The notes under the pieces: generated by a model
Database searches by the model: none
Seen by the model: only the letters and a program-made list of their open reading frames with translations
What the model was told of the DNA's origin: nothing
Origin: Zeus faber
Taxonomy: Eukaryota; Chordata; Actinopteri; Zeiformes; Zeidae
Reading direction: 5' to 3'
DNA length: 64,000 bases
NCBI GenBank assembly: GCA_960531495.1
Contig: OY482862.1
Location: 8,850,655 to 8,914,654, forward strand
Made by a program: the position numbers and the translations under genes
Shown here: positions 43,011-56,070 of the stretch, piece after piece
Layout of the letters: each line of letters opens with the position of its first letter
Numbering within the stretch: position 1 is the first letter of the stretch

Positions 43011-44604
43011 GCACCCGGGGGGGGTCGGTGGTGAATGAAAGAATTTAGATGCAGTAATCAAATAAAACAGAACATTTCACGCGGGAAAACAAAACCCCGG
43101 CTCGCTATGCCGTCTGATGTTACACATATTCTCAGCGGGATTAGCAATCTTGGACGGTTTCTACTTGGTTGGTTATCGTTGAGTTGGAGGCAAATTTGTC
43201 CTCCAGTGATACGGCAGAAGTGTTCTTGATCCTAGTTTTGTTTTAATTAAAGCTCAGTGGATCGAGGGAGATAAAAAGTAAAAAAAAAAAGAAAAAAAAG
43301 AAGCACAGCCCAAAGCCTCAATAAGAGAAAAATACCCTTTATAAGTTAATTAAATTTTCTTAGATAGTATAGGGTAGTGAATAAGCACATTCAACTTAAA
43401 TGGAAACAAAATATTCGAACCTCATTAACTCTAACCCATTCTGGAGTAAAAAAAGTAAGGCGGCCCCTTGAAGCTGCTGTTTTAGATATGTCTGTAATGT
43501 ATTGTAAGTTATAAATGGCGCTCACAGGCAAAAGTCACATTGTATTGTAAAAGGACCCAGTCACAGTTTCTCATTTAGGCATTAGGCTTCTCTTTCGAAA
43601 TGCTTAAAATGAATGAATTTTAAATTATTTGTCTTGGGATTAAATCTATTTTCTTGACTTATATGATGTGTGTAATAGGCTCACAATGTTAATTTGGTTC
43701 AGCTCAGAATAATTTGGGGTTGTACTTTCCTATTGCTGGTCATAATACCCACAGTATAGATTTGGAATTACTGGGGAAGATGGCCTCTCCAACTCTTTGT
43801 AACATCACGCTCCAACAAATCCCAATGCATGGATATTTTACTAGTGGTACTATATGTTGCCCAATAGCAAGAAGGTCCTAGTTTCGGACCTAGTTAGGAC
43901 CTTACAGTGTGGACTTAGTTGCGTCACATTTTCCCTATTCATGTGGGTTCGCTCCAAAAGACATGCATCTCAAATACATTACACACTCCTGTGACAGATC
44001 TTGACCTCGGTCCCCTGGATGCTAATTCTAAGGACACACTCAATGCAGAGGACACATTTGGGGTATAAAGTATGTAAAAATATGGACGATATGGAAACAA
44101 GGCAGCTAGACCTGAGCACTGGACTGATAGAATAGAAGTAGAGATCGATTCATCATTGCTATAAAACCATGTTCATCTCCTGGAGGCTGCAGTGTGAGTG
44201 GGCTCTGGTACACATCCAGAGCTCTCCCAGGCTCCCCAAATGAGGCTACCTTCAATTAACCTGCATCAGAGCAGGAGAGAGGGGCTGTGGGATTTGTGTC
44301 GAAATGGAAGTGCGTCAGAGAGACTGAGAGTGAAAGCGAGAGGGAAGGATGGAGGGGTGAGGGTGAGGAGGTTTTAAAGAGCGGTTGTCTTGAACTGTGT
44401 TTAAAGCAAAGATAAGCTGTTCCCTGGGTGTGCCATGCCCCGATATTCCTACCAAACACCAAAACGCCAAATCCCTTCCCTAGCACCACCAAAAGCTGTC
44501 CATCACACTGCCTGCTCAAATGAAAACACCATTTTGCCACAGACCCAGCCTGTCAGGCCCTGACAGCCTGGCTCGAGCTGGGAATGATGAGGTGACGTCA
44601 TTCT

Positions 44605-44605
<1 letters not shown>

Positions 44606-44660
<55 letters not shown>

Positions 44661-44673
44661 ACACACACACACG

Positions 44674-44752
<79 letters not shown>
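44606..44752. repeat. (AC)n microsatellite, ~147 bp
   Basis: AC run with two CGA interruptions (near 44658 and 44672). Confidence 0.96.
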
Positions 44753-44754
<2 letters not shown>

Positions 44755-44994
44755 CGTGATGGATGCCTTTGCGATGAATCATGGCTTTGGTCATTACCAT
44801 CTTTTCGGTAGGCCCCCGTCTCCAAGGATCCCGTCCGCTTAACCCCCCGACCTTCACAACAGCCACCCCCACCCCGTCTCCCCCCTCCCTTTCTGTGTCT
44901 ATCTCTCCTTCCACACATCACCTCGGAACAAAGCCACTCTCACATGCACACACACTAGTGCTCCCCCACGGACGCACGCACGCATGCACACAAG

Positions 44995-44997
<3 letters not shown>

Positions 44998-45042
<45 letters not shown>
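44998..45042. repeat. (AC)n microsatellite
   Basis: About 45 bp of AC. Confidence 0.95.
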
Positions 45043-45045
<3 letters not shown>

Positions 45046-46162
45046 CCTGCAGAATACAAACACCATGGACCTCACGCATGGATCTCACACAGCTTTTGCC
45101 GCGTGGATGGAAATGGACGGAGGAAAAGTGTTTGAGGGACAGTGATGGAGTAGTTAATAATAGCTGTTTTATTTGTTGTTGTCTATGCTGTTTTGTTTTC
45201 AGTGACAAACGTCCATTTCCAGGAACGACGTGAGATGACCAGCAGCACAATTAAGGTACACAGGGGATAATTAATGACAATCTTGTTTTTTCTTTTTTAC
45301 CAAATTATGACATGCTCTTAGACTACAGGTACAGCAAATTGTAGGTTTCAGGCTGGAGAGAAAGCACTTAAAGTGGAGGGAGCGAAATAATAAATCACGC
45401 GTGCTGGGAGGAAAAACAAAACCAAAATGCTTCGGGTGTCACTCGGAGCCCCAGCCCAACTGTCAGATAATGAAAGTAAAGTGGCTCTGGCTGTTCCCTG
45501 ACAGCAGGTTGCAACTCATATTTCACTCTGGATGGGGCCCAAAGGCTTCGCAACCTGTTTTTTTTTTTTTTGTTTTTTTTTCCACTTTTATTTGTGTTTG
45601 CGGCCGTAGATACATTTCAGAGTTTATTTCCATCCTTGGCCGATAAGCGGTTTTGTCGTTTCCTGCCATCCTTTCCTCGACCCCCCCCTCCAAATGTAAT
45701 CCCAAAACCCTGTTCCGCCCAATTTCATCACTTCTTTACACACAATAAGAATAATCTGCCTCTGGCAACATAATTTTTTTCTCTTTCTTTAAACAAGGGG
45801 GAAAAGCCTGAATCTTTCACAGCCAAATAAAATAGCAGGAAATAAAATTAGCAGCGGGACAGAGGATTCATCATAATTTTTAGATAGGCGGCTTGGGCAG
45901 GGGGAAATTAATTCTACATTTTACGAGCGAAAAGAGGTGGAGAAAGTGCGAGAGAAAGAAAGAAAGAAAGAGATGGAGATTAGTACCAACTAATGAAGGC
46001 GAGAGAGGGAGGCCGAGCACAAGCGTTGGTGTCGGTGCTGCTGCGACCCAGCGTGCGACAAGCAATTATAACTCCTGAATGTTGCAAATGAGTGTGTCAG
46101 CGCAGTATCGAGGACTGAAATTGGCGGCGGTTTGGGACACACAAGTGCACACGCACGCACGC

Positions 46163-46166
<4 letters not shown>

Positions 46167-46208
<42 letters not shown>

Positions 46209-46223
46209 ACACACACACACACA
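46167..46223. repeat. (AC)n microsatellite
   Basis: About 57 bp of AC with one AT. Confidence 0.95.
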
Positions 46224-46339
46224 AATTCTTGTACTGGTATCAAAGTGAGGTCCCAGAAAATACACCTGGTAAGCGAGGACCCATTTTTCTGGTGCACTTC
46301 ACAAGTATAGTATAACAAACATAAACATGCATGCATGCA

Positions 46340-46369
46340 CACACACACGAACACACACACACACACACG

Positions 46370-46428
<59 letters not shown>

Positions 46429-46435
46429 ACATACA

Positions 46436-46486
<51 letters not shown>
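46340..46486. repeat. (AC)n microsatellite, ~147 bp
   Basis: AC run with CGA and ATAC interruptions, directly preceding the duplicated 230-bp segment. Confidence 0.95.
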
Positions 46487-46489
<3 letters not shown>

Positions 46490-46522
46490 CTGACAGACAC
46501 AGGCACATGCACACACTATCTG

Positions 46523-46753
46523 ATGGTGGAATCTGAGACCTCATCTATCATCTCTCCCTTCAGCACCTTCATCTAGTGCTGTGACTACCCTCTTCTCATC
46601 CTTCCTTCTGTCCTACAATATGACCTCCATTCATCCTCTGACTCAGGCTGCAAGGTCCCCCACCCACCACCACCACGCCCTAGCCACAAACACACATGCC
46701 AGACAAGACCAGTGTGCACATAGGTGAAGGGGACAGTATTTGGACTCGCACAG
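46523..46753. repeat. local duplication, copy C
   Basis: About 230 bp beginning TGGTGGAATCTGAGACC and ending TTGGACTCGCACAGG is repeated at 47896-48122 with only a handful of differences. Confidence 0.93.
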
Positions 46754-47677
46754 GTAAGGTAAGTGGCGGGGAGCGTGTGGGTTCTCCGCTGTGCTCCTCT
46801 CGGTGCTCCCACGCTCACAACATTTCATGGTCCCCCATGGAGAAAAAAAGTAAACAACTTCTGATTTTGAATTTGCATTCTAAATCGGATATGAATTCTA
46901 AATCGAATATTTGACCCGGGACTGAGACCTGGGTCTTCCTTCCCATGGGTGACAAATGCCGGATGTTAGCGGGTTTTACTGGGTTTTTGGTGCAGTGGGA
47001 AAGGGGTATCAGAGTGGCTCTCGTTGCAAACAGCGCACTGACTGGAGCCAGGCCAGGTGGCAGTGTTTTTTTGAATATAAATTTAAGACATTGTTTTGTT
47101 TCAAATTGTCATCTTTGATACTGTGTGTCTGTAGGTTGTTCTCCTTGCATCTGGCAATTGATCAACAATTACTTTGAGAAATGTTTTCCCTGTACTTGCT
47201 TTGGCTCAAAGAGGCGCACACCGTCAAATTATCAGTGCTGGTGTCGACCGATCCTGTGCTCGACATTTTTCTTTTTATGACAAGGACAAGGAGGAGAATT
47301 CCAAACGCCTGTGTTTTAATTATGAAAGTAGAGTCAATCCCATCAACATTTGCTTCAGATGTCAGTTTTCCAGCTTCTGAAACCGAAAAAGCATCTTGAA
47401 TTAAATGAGAAAGAGCGTTCACTTCTGCCACTGCTACATTGGTGCTTTCGTTAATCTCAAAAACTAAACAGATCAAAAGAAAGGACATTGTGTATTGTAC
47501 TAGTGGGGAAAAAAGTCAGAAAAAGTGTCCCTGGTCTTCGAGTTGAGTCTCGGCTGTCGGCCACACACTGCTCCCGCAGCAACTAATCAGAGAGAGTCCA
47601 GTGCCCAACACAAGTCATCAGGCTCCCCCTGGACCTTGTATAGGCCAGGCGAGATGGGTTTCTAGGCCTGGGTGCAT
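46753..47677. repeat. unidentified dispersed repeat, copy 1 (~0.92 kb)
   Basis: Starts GTAAGGTAAGTGGCGGGGAG and ends at GGCCTGGGTGCATG before a CA run. It is nearly identical to 60160-61224 over its last 600 bp, with about ten visible differences between 47060 and 47672. On the minus strand it has an open frame (47162-47488, 108 codons, starting MSFLLICLVFEINESTNVAV) that I do not recognise; a 4-nt deletion breaks it in copy 2. Confidence 0.85.
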
Positions 47678-47777
<100 letters not shown>

Positions 47778-47895
47778 TGCACTACCAGGTGATCCAGTAT
47801 AAAGACAACTTGTGTGCTTTCCTTATATCCTTGACATTAAGGTTCTCCCGCTCAGCACACACATCACAGGGGGACTATTTGCATTTCTATCTGCT

Positions 47896-48122
47896 GGTGG
47901 AATCTGAGACCTCATCTATCATCTCTCCCTTCAGCACCTTCATCTAGTGCCGTGACTACCCTCTTCTCATCCTTCCTTCTGTCCTACAATATGACCTCCA
48001 TTCATCCTCTGACTCAGGCTGCAAGGTCCCCCACCCACCACCACCACGCCCTAGCCACAAACACACATGCCAGACAAGACCAGTGTGCACATAGGTGAAG
48101 ACAGTTTTTGGACTCGCACAGG
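47896..48122. repeat. local duplication, copy D
   Basis: Second copy of the 46523-46753 segment, 1.37 kb away in direct orientation. Its sequence downstream of CACAGG differs from copy C, where the dispersed repeat begins. Confidence 0.93.
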
Positions 48123-48159
48123 CTACTCAGGCATAAAACAGGCAGACTCTCCCTCTCTC

Positions 48160-48179
48160 ACACACACACACACGCACGC

Positions 48180-48270
<91 letters not shown>
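48160..48270. repeat. (CA)n microsatellite, ~110 bp
   Basis: CA run with CGCA interruptions near its start. Confidence 0.96.
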
Positions 48271-48468
48271 ACCACACCACAGGCAGATGTGACAGGACTT
48301 TCAAAGAGCCCCACCTCCTCTGCCCAGAACACTGATCTCTACACCAGCGGCTGTGGACACACATGGCCGGTCCACACTATTACTATCGCCCTCTCTCTAT
48401 TTGTCACCAACATGCATTTCCTATTGCATACGTTTACAATCCGTTCCCATGCACATTCTCAGATCCAC

Positions 48469-48581
<113 letters not shown>

Positions 48582-49269
48582 CACACAACACGCCACAACC
48601 AGTTCCTCTCCCTGCACCTCTCTCCGTCATGCAGTGTGCTCTCTGTAAAATTGAACCATTGTAGCGTGGGGTCTCCAACCCCCAATCCTCTCTACACACT
48701 GTTGTGGGCATGGAAAAAAGAGAAGGTGTGTGGCCATTTCAGTCTGTGCGCGCGTTTTGTGTGTGTGTATGCGCACTGGCAAACATTCCTGGGTGCTACG
48801 GAGGAATAGGTCATCTTAAAAGTGACAGGCAGAAGAGCAGCAAAGTGTATTATAGACCCACATTAACATCCATTCATTTCCAGCAGAGTTCTGTCAACAA
48901 CCTGACACTTTGTTGAAAGTTGTATCGAAATGCAACGTTCAGCTTAAATTCCGGGCTCCAAACTTCATATGAAATGTGACAATGGATTTGACACGTGTTT
49001 TGACACAATGTTGACACACTACTTTTTTAAGATGACGAAATATTCCATTTCAGAATGAAATGCTCGAATTGTGCACCCCATAGAGTGCAGTTTGAGATGT
49101 GGCAACAATATGCAATTGGAAAGTCACACATTGTGATGGTGCACCTGGAAAACAAACTTTCTTCTGCATGATTAGCCCAGGACTGTAGATAACACACACA
49201 CACGCGCGCGCATGCCAGACGCATGCATGCACACACGCACACAAGCATACAAGCCAGGGAAGAAATCCT

Positions 49270-49480
49270 TCCCCGCTGGGCAGACTGCAGGGTTTAGCCA
49301 TGGGCAGCGGCCCCGTCTTGCTTGCGGCTCCAGAGTGCAGATTATCCCTTTTATTCCTAATCCCAATCAATAATTAAATCTCTAACAGATTGTGGTGCCA
49401 AGAATTAATCATGAATGGCGCGGGGTGAATGTAATCAGGCATGACTCATCGTGACTTTGGGCCATGGATTTGAGGCTGTT
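49270..49480. other. candidate conserved non-coding stretch
   Basis: About 210 bp without repeats includes CAATCAATAATTAAATC, AGAATTAATCATGAATGG and ATGTAATCAGG, several homeodomain/Pbx-type cores in close succession. An inference only. Confidence 0.28.
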
Positions 49481-51639
49481 TGCTGAAGGGTAACGCAGGG
49501 GTGAGAACATGGAGGGTCGACTTAAGAGTTCCAAGATCATACAGTTTTGCTTAGCTGACCCCATGTGGAACCTGCTGTTTACGAAGACCCAGCCGAGCCA
49601 TCTTCGTCTGAAAGGTGGTAATACCAACCTAGAGTTTTACGGATCTTAAGATACTGATGGCTTCTGATGTGGGTCAGACTCTAATCCCAGGAATTCCTTT
49701 TGAGACTTTCTCGAAAAACACAAACAATAACAGTTGCGTTTACATTTTTCTTCCCCCATGGTGCTTAGACGTTCCCACTGACCTCTGTTGATGGGGGAGT
49801 TTGCCCGAAGGCACTTCCCGAGTGCGATGGGGGAAAAACCAACAGTCGCGGTGGAAGAGGTTACTGAGCTTTTTCAACCCCTTGAGGTTGCGTCTAAACT
49901 CTCCTGACCGCCACCCACCCCCCTAAGCAAACTTTGCTGCCTGGAACCAAACAGAAAAAGCGTCTGTTATTGTAAATGATGTACTAACTGCAACTGAATC
50001 CCACCCCTGACAATGTGTGCATGAATATGTGCTGAGAGATATAATGCACTATATTGTTTGTTCAATTTAATTCAATTTTATAATTGGGTTGTAGCGACGG
50101 CAACAGTTGTTGAAGACAAATGGAGGAGAGTTAAGTGTGATGCCACGGCGCTTCAGTGCCATTTCCCAGCCTGCATCTGGTAAAGAGGTCTTTGGAGCAG
50201 AAGCTGGGGAGACCATCATGTCACACAGCAGGGGGGCCACCTGGGGGCCACTCATCACTTGCTGGCATTGAACTAGACAAGACCACTCACATCTCCAGCG
50301 TCCCCCAACACAAACATGGCCCTGAGCGCTGATCCTGCTCTGGAACTAACACACAGATGGATAGATACACAGGGGATCGGCTCCTGTCCCCTCTGAACAT
50401 CTGGAATGTTCTCAGCTAAGAAGTTGGAAATAAGAGTGAAAGGAAAATAGAGAGGTGACCTCGGATCCCCCCCAAACGGGCCTGAGTGCTGGGCCCTCAT
50501 AACTTGGGTAATGGTTGTTGAAATCGGGCAGCTCAGGAGATGGAGGACAGCATTTTTCGAAAGAGGTCGAAAATTACAGAGAAAATACTGGCCCTCCTTG
50601 TGCCTGAGGCCCCCCCCCCCCCCCAACACACACACACACACCCACCCACCCATGCACGCACGTCTCCACCGTACCCCATGCATTTATGAAAAGGGCAAAC
50701 CAATCAGAGGAAAGTGCTCAACCGTGCTCTTCCACACTACGCTTCCACGGCAGCAGAAACTGACTGTGGCTTTGAGCACTTACTGTACGGGTGAAAAAAA
50801 CTCTGCCCCAATTAAACACTTCATCATATCTCAGACCTTGATGTAAAACAGGCATTGAACATGACATGTGGCAATGATACTGGTGATAGAACCTTTTTAT
50901 TTTTTTGGAAATGTACGTTCATCCATCTTAACCTATGGTGTTGGTTTTGATGAGCGTCATACTGGACGGGCTTAGAGGGAAGAAGGGAGCTCACAGAATA
51001 TATTCTGTATCTTACCTTGTTTGAGAGACAATGTTCCTTTTTTCCAGGGAGGTCTCATGATTTTGCGGTAGATGGGAGCAATGGGATAGAAAGACGGTGT
51101 GTGGAAAGAAAGCGCTGCGGCATAGGGGTGGAGAAAGTCTGGAGCCCTGATGGAGACAGATAGGTGGAGACCCCAGACGTGCGATACAGTGTTTACATTC
51201 CAACCCCCACCACCCCGATGGCTTCATGGCTGCTTTATCTGTGTTGTGATAATCAAACCCCTTTCACGCTTTCTAGTGCTCATAGTCATGAAAATTAATC
51301 TATTGAATCTTGTCCAGGAGTACAATTGTCCAACTTTTTTCGTGCTATAAGACAACTCAATTTAAGCCCTTTTGTGATAGATTTTTATGACTATGTATGA
51401 ATGACCATATATAAATAAATGAGGGCATAAATGAGCGTTTGTATCTGTCGGTTTGAGCTCGTGAAAGTCTGAGGAGGGTACAAGATGGCAGGAACTGAAA
51501 CTGTTGATGTAAAAGATATCAGACAGGATGGGAATAATCAGACAGGATGATTTCAACTGTTCGTTGTAAATATCCTGCAGTTCCCTGTGCAGGGCCAGTT
51601 ATTTTGCTGTAGACATTAACCACATTATTGAGTACATTT

Positions 51640-51994
51640 TTGTTTTTTACCTTGAGAGATACCAGCAGATAAAGGAGAAAGTGAGCACAGGCACAATAAA
51701 AGATCGATAAAACGTTGTCACCGGGGTCCTGCCAACCGGGAACTTAGTGAGTTTCCTGAGACAAAAGAGATGCCGCTGGCTTTTCTGGTGTACCATGTCA
51801 CTATTACTCTCAAGTGTCAGTTTATTGTCTAGTATAGTTCCCAAACTCTTGTGGAACTCCACTATTTCTATATTCAGGCCATCAATCACTGTACTGACAG
51901 GAGAGGGTTGAGGATGTCTAAAATCAATGCACCCCGTATAACAACCTTTCATCGCCACTCCTCTCCTTCTATACCTGATTCTCTTTAGCTCCAT
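51640..51994 (-). pseudogene. LINE reverse-transcriptase fragment (C-terminal part)
   Basis: A 115-codon minus-strand frame includes CIDFRHPQPSPVSTVIDGLN, IEIVEFHKSLGTILDNKL, HLFCLRKLTKF and FYRSFIVPVLTFSF. The succession (V/I)DFR..P.PV.IDG..., (Y/S)LGTI.D.KL, LR(K)L..F and FYRSFI is the well-known palm-to-thumb region of fish non-LTR retrotransposon RTs (jockey/Rex-like). Upstream catalytic YADD sequence is absent, and the frame is short and decayed. A poly-T (52060-52079) lies nearby. Confidence 0.75.
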
Positions 51995-52349
51995 CCATTC
52001 ATGAGGACATCCAGGTCAAAAAGATCCCAGACCCCACACCAAGTGACCGAAATGATAATCTTTTTTTTTTTTTTTTTTTAAACATCTGCAGACTCAAATA
52101 ACAAATAACTGATTCCATGTTTACTTGTACGTGAGTCTCCTTCTCTATGTGGGTGTTTGGACATCTCGATGTGAGCACATGTGGGACGTAAGCAGTGTTT
52201 GCATGTGTTTACGTGAGTGCGCCCGCCTCTAAATATATCTTTGTTTAGTGGGTTTGGTTTGACTGCATGTGTCTGGAGTGGGAAGCAGAGCGGAGATGCT
52301 GGATACTTCACGTCTGAGTGGAAATCTCGGACCCTGGGGTACGGGTAGG

Positions 52350-53230
52350 GGTGGGACATAATATCGATGCTGGGATTGATACTTGTACGATACCTTATCA
52401 ATACACTGGCACCAATTATCTGTATTTTTATTAAAACATGGTGGAGCTCTAAACTGGTGGGGTAATGGAATGTAGATGATCCATGATCCGTACAGATCGC
52501 CCCCCACAGTTCACATGTGAACCGCAGATAAATTGCAAAATTTAACCATCATAATGAAATACAGTTTTACTGGAGTCTCAATGAGGAGTTGCAGTGAAAA
52601 GAAGAGACAAGACAGATGCGTACCGCGTTTTACTCTGAAGTGCAATAATTGGTTTACGCTATGTCAGGCTGTGTTGGTGCTACTTTCCATGTCGTCAATG
52701 AGCTGTGAATACAGCCACTATGCGTCTGCACCATATTGGATCCACTATTAAACAAATACAATATGTATTGAGAGATGCAGACTTCTCTACAAAATGGACT
52801 GTAACTTGCGTAATTCTGAACCGATTTTCATGAAATTTGGTTTGTTATGAATGTGAGAAATTGAACTCGATACTGATTAATTATTGGAATTAAATTCAGT
52901 TACTGGGGGTTGATCTAATCATATTTTTCATTCACTACCATGTTTAAAGGAAGATGTGTCATGCGGGCCTCATATTGCTTTAAGCTAACATGAAACAATT
53001 TAGAATTGATTTAATATAACATTGGACATCTTTTTCTTGTACATTGCTTGATCACAGTTGTCAAATTCTGTGAAACACAATGCAGTGAATAAATACATAA
53101 TTCCTGCTTTTTCTTCTTCAGTTACACAGATATTGTTATGTATCGTAGATGAATTGTCTTGCAATGTATCGAGTATCGCAGAATCACTGTATCGTGATAC
53201 CATCGTTATCGGGGGCAACGTTTCGTGATA
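52350..53230. mobile_element. DNA element enclosing inverted copy B
   Basis: The outer ends are rich in TATCGAT / ATCGTGATAC words: left TAGGGGTGGGACATAATATC, right CTGTATCGTGATACCATCG. This is typical of a fish hAT-type repeat that begins TAGGGGTG(T/G)GA. Its centre (52457-52985) is homologous, in inverted orientation, to copy A in intron 16 (for example AACTGAATTTAATTCCA and CCATTTTGTAGAGAAGTC). Confidence 0.5.
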
Positions 53231-56011
53231 GTATCATATGGTGAGTTACTCTGAGATTCCCTCCCCTACTGTGTTGGGCCATTAAGATATGATAAGAGCA
53301 ATCAGAGCAAATATGGAGGATGGATCAAAAGACGGAGAGGTGTGGGGAGAGGTGTGCGAGGCAGCATCCTGTAGCTCCATGGAAACTAGACAAATCTACG
53401 AGCAAAAGAAATAATCAATAATTATACTGCTATGAGTGCTCTGCTACATGAAAAATAATGTACGGGACATTTCGAAAACGGTGCCCGGCGTTAGTGTCTG
53501 TTACTTGGAAACTACATAAGAATGTGAGTTGACAAGGGAGAGAGAGAGAAAGAGAAAGAGAGAGAGACAGAAGAGAGCGATCCAAGTGAGAAACAACTGG
53601 GGACTGCTGCTTCATACTGTACACTCCTCTGAGCCTTCACTCCGCCTGCTGATGTGAAGTGTCGGAAAGTTTCCCATGAAAGAAAGAACTCGCTGTTATT
53701 GTTGTTGTTGCCCCCCCCCCCCCCCCCCCCACTCTGTGTTTTGACAGCGGCAGAATGGCTCACAGCACATCTGCCAGAGTCGCATGCATCCCACTCCAAA
53801 GACAAATAAACAGCGAGAAGAAAGAGCAGATGACAGAGGCCTCGCTCGCCCGTGTCTCTCCCTCCCTCTCCTTCTCTATCCATGTGTCTTTCGTTCTTCA
53901 TTGCACTTCATTGCCTCGTTCCACACTTTTCCCTCCCTCCCTCCATCCATCTTTCCCACTCCTGGGCACCTCCTCCTCCTTCACCCACACCCTCCCACCC
54001 TCCACAATGGACTCACCCCAGCCACCCAAGCCCAGCCGTTCCTCTCTGCCGGCTGTTGCTTGGGATCGCTGTGGCGAGCCAGTGGGACCACATCAGAAAG
54101 CCAGAGAGCTCTCAGCGGGTCGGGTTGGGGGGGGGGGGGGTCGAGGATGGAGCGATGTGGGCGGGAATGCAATCAGCAAAAGCCCCATCACCCCCCCCCC
54201 CCCATGCACCACCACCACGACCGCCCACCATCAATCCCACTTCCCTCAGCAAGAATGATCGAGAGACGACAACCCCAACTGAGAATTACAATTTGAAAGA
54301 AATAAGAAAAAATAAAGATAGAGGCTTGGCAGATAGAGAGAGGGAAAGGGAGAGTTGGAGAAATAGAGAGAGAAAGAGACAGAGAGAGGACGGAATCCAA
54401 CACATTTGTGTTTGTCAGCTACACCCTTGTTTGAAACATCAATGGAAGGGCGCATTTATTAGGCACGTTTTTCACAACACCTTTTCTTTGACAAACCTAC
54501 TCAGATAAATGTCCCTGTCTGGCACCCATAGATTACATCAGCACCGTATTTCATAAACTTTCGTTTTTTGAACATTTCTTACTTGTCTAACAAATACAAT
54601 GTTCCACACTTTACACTCAATGAAGACCGGAACAAGTCCAATTCTATATTATTTGTCAGGCCTTAAGGCAATCTTAGAGTTAAGAGTTCTTCCCGTCTGT
54701 TCTTTCCTCCATGAGGAGAATGAGACCATGAAGATCCTACAAGATTCCACCTCAGATAGATCTTAAGACTCATGTACTCATAACACCATTCATCAAGCTC
54801 TGCGTGACTTCCTCTTGCTAACTTGGCAATTTTGGCAAAGCAGTGCGGCCAAACCTCTTGCTCTCAGATCACAGCTCTCCCATTAGTTTTGAAGTGAAAC
54901 AATCAGAAACATCCAAGGCAAGCATTTCATCGCTTTTGGTCTAGGCCCACGGTGACAGACGGCAGCAGCATTTAATCTTCAATACATGGTGTTGATAACT
55001 AAAGCTGTGTGTGCTGGCAGTGGTGGAGACAAATTACATCATTATTTCAGGCATCTGCCCATTTTTCTCTTTGAAACACAAATGAGTGTGTTGAGCACAT
55101 GTACTGTATATGCACGTGTACGCACTCCAGTGGCATCAGAATGTCGATGCTTGTGTGCCAGTCCTTTTACGCCGTTATCACATAATAGGAAACTACTCTG
55201 ATTTCAGGAAGCCGCCAGAGAGACTCTGCTGATTTGCCGAAAAAAAATCAGCCTCTCACCGAGGAGACAGGAGCACAGAGCTGATGTGTCTAGGAGGGAT
55301 CCATCTGTTGAGTCTTTTTTGAAAAGGCTCCCCTCAGATGTGGCCCTCTGTGGGCATTTCATGCTGGGGAAACTATTTTGTTTGGCTGCAAGAGATTGCC
55401 GCAGGGCCAGAGGGAAATACAATAAAATAAAATAAAAACGCTGAGCAACGCTGGGCAAGCATACTGTAGGAAAATAGGGGTTCTTTCAGCGCCTCCTGAT
55501 ACAGGGCTGTTCTCTCGCCTCAGCCCCCTCTGTCTCCTCCGTCTCAGTCTTGCTCTCTCTCTATCCCTCTTGTTCACATTTATTTTCGTTCCTTCCTTTC
55601 TCTCGCTCGGTTTCTTGTTCCTCCCAATTTTGCCTCACTCATTCTGTCCCACTTTCACCTCTCCACGCCTATTTCTCTCAGTCTGTTTTTCTCTCTCTCC
55701 CTCTTGCCGTCTCCTATTCTCTCTCTTGGCTCCAGCTCTCCGCCCCCCTGATGGCGCTACCCATTCATTCTTCCACGGTTGCCTGCTCGCTAATGGCCGT
55801 GGCAGGTGTTCTCCCAGGTGCCTGAGCAGAATAGCTGCAGGGCTCGAGCCTTTAAATCCCTGCCATCAGCGTCTTGCTGGCCTCGGCTCCTGGCAGGACC
55901 CCCACATAAAACCCCCTCAAACTTTCAAAGAAGCAAAGACCTGGCAAATAAATGGATCCTCATTCAAATACATATAGGCACACACCTACAAACTCAATAC
56001 ATACACATAAT

Positions 56012-56070
56012 GTCAAGGTCAAGGTGAAGAGATTATTTGTCACATACATACGCATACGGTCGTACATACA
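56012..56070. repeat. short dispersed repeat, copy 1
   Basis: AAGAGATTATTTGTCACATA followed by CATAC.CATACGGTCGTACATA recurs at 59370-59425. Repeats of this form are widespread in fish genomes; the class is not determined. Confidence 0.6.

Noticed and set aside
42476-43048. 190-codon plus-strand reading frame as a host gene
   Set aside because: It runs straight through an LTR, a tRNA-Lys primer-binding site and the truncated internal region, and includes a poly-Asn run from an (AAT)n repeat.
53755-54508. Three overlapping plus-strand frames of 167-218 codons
   Set aside because: They are Pro/Ser-rich translations of CT- and C-rich low-complexity intron sequence, open simultaneously in all three frames.
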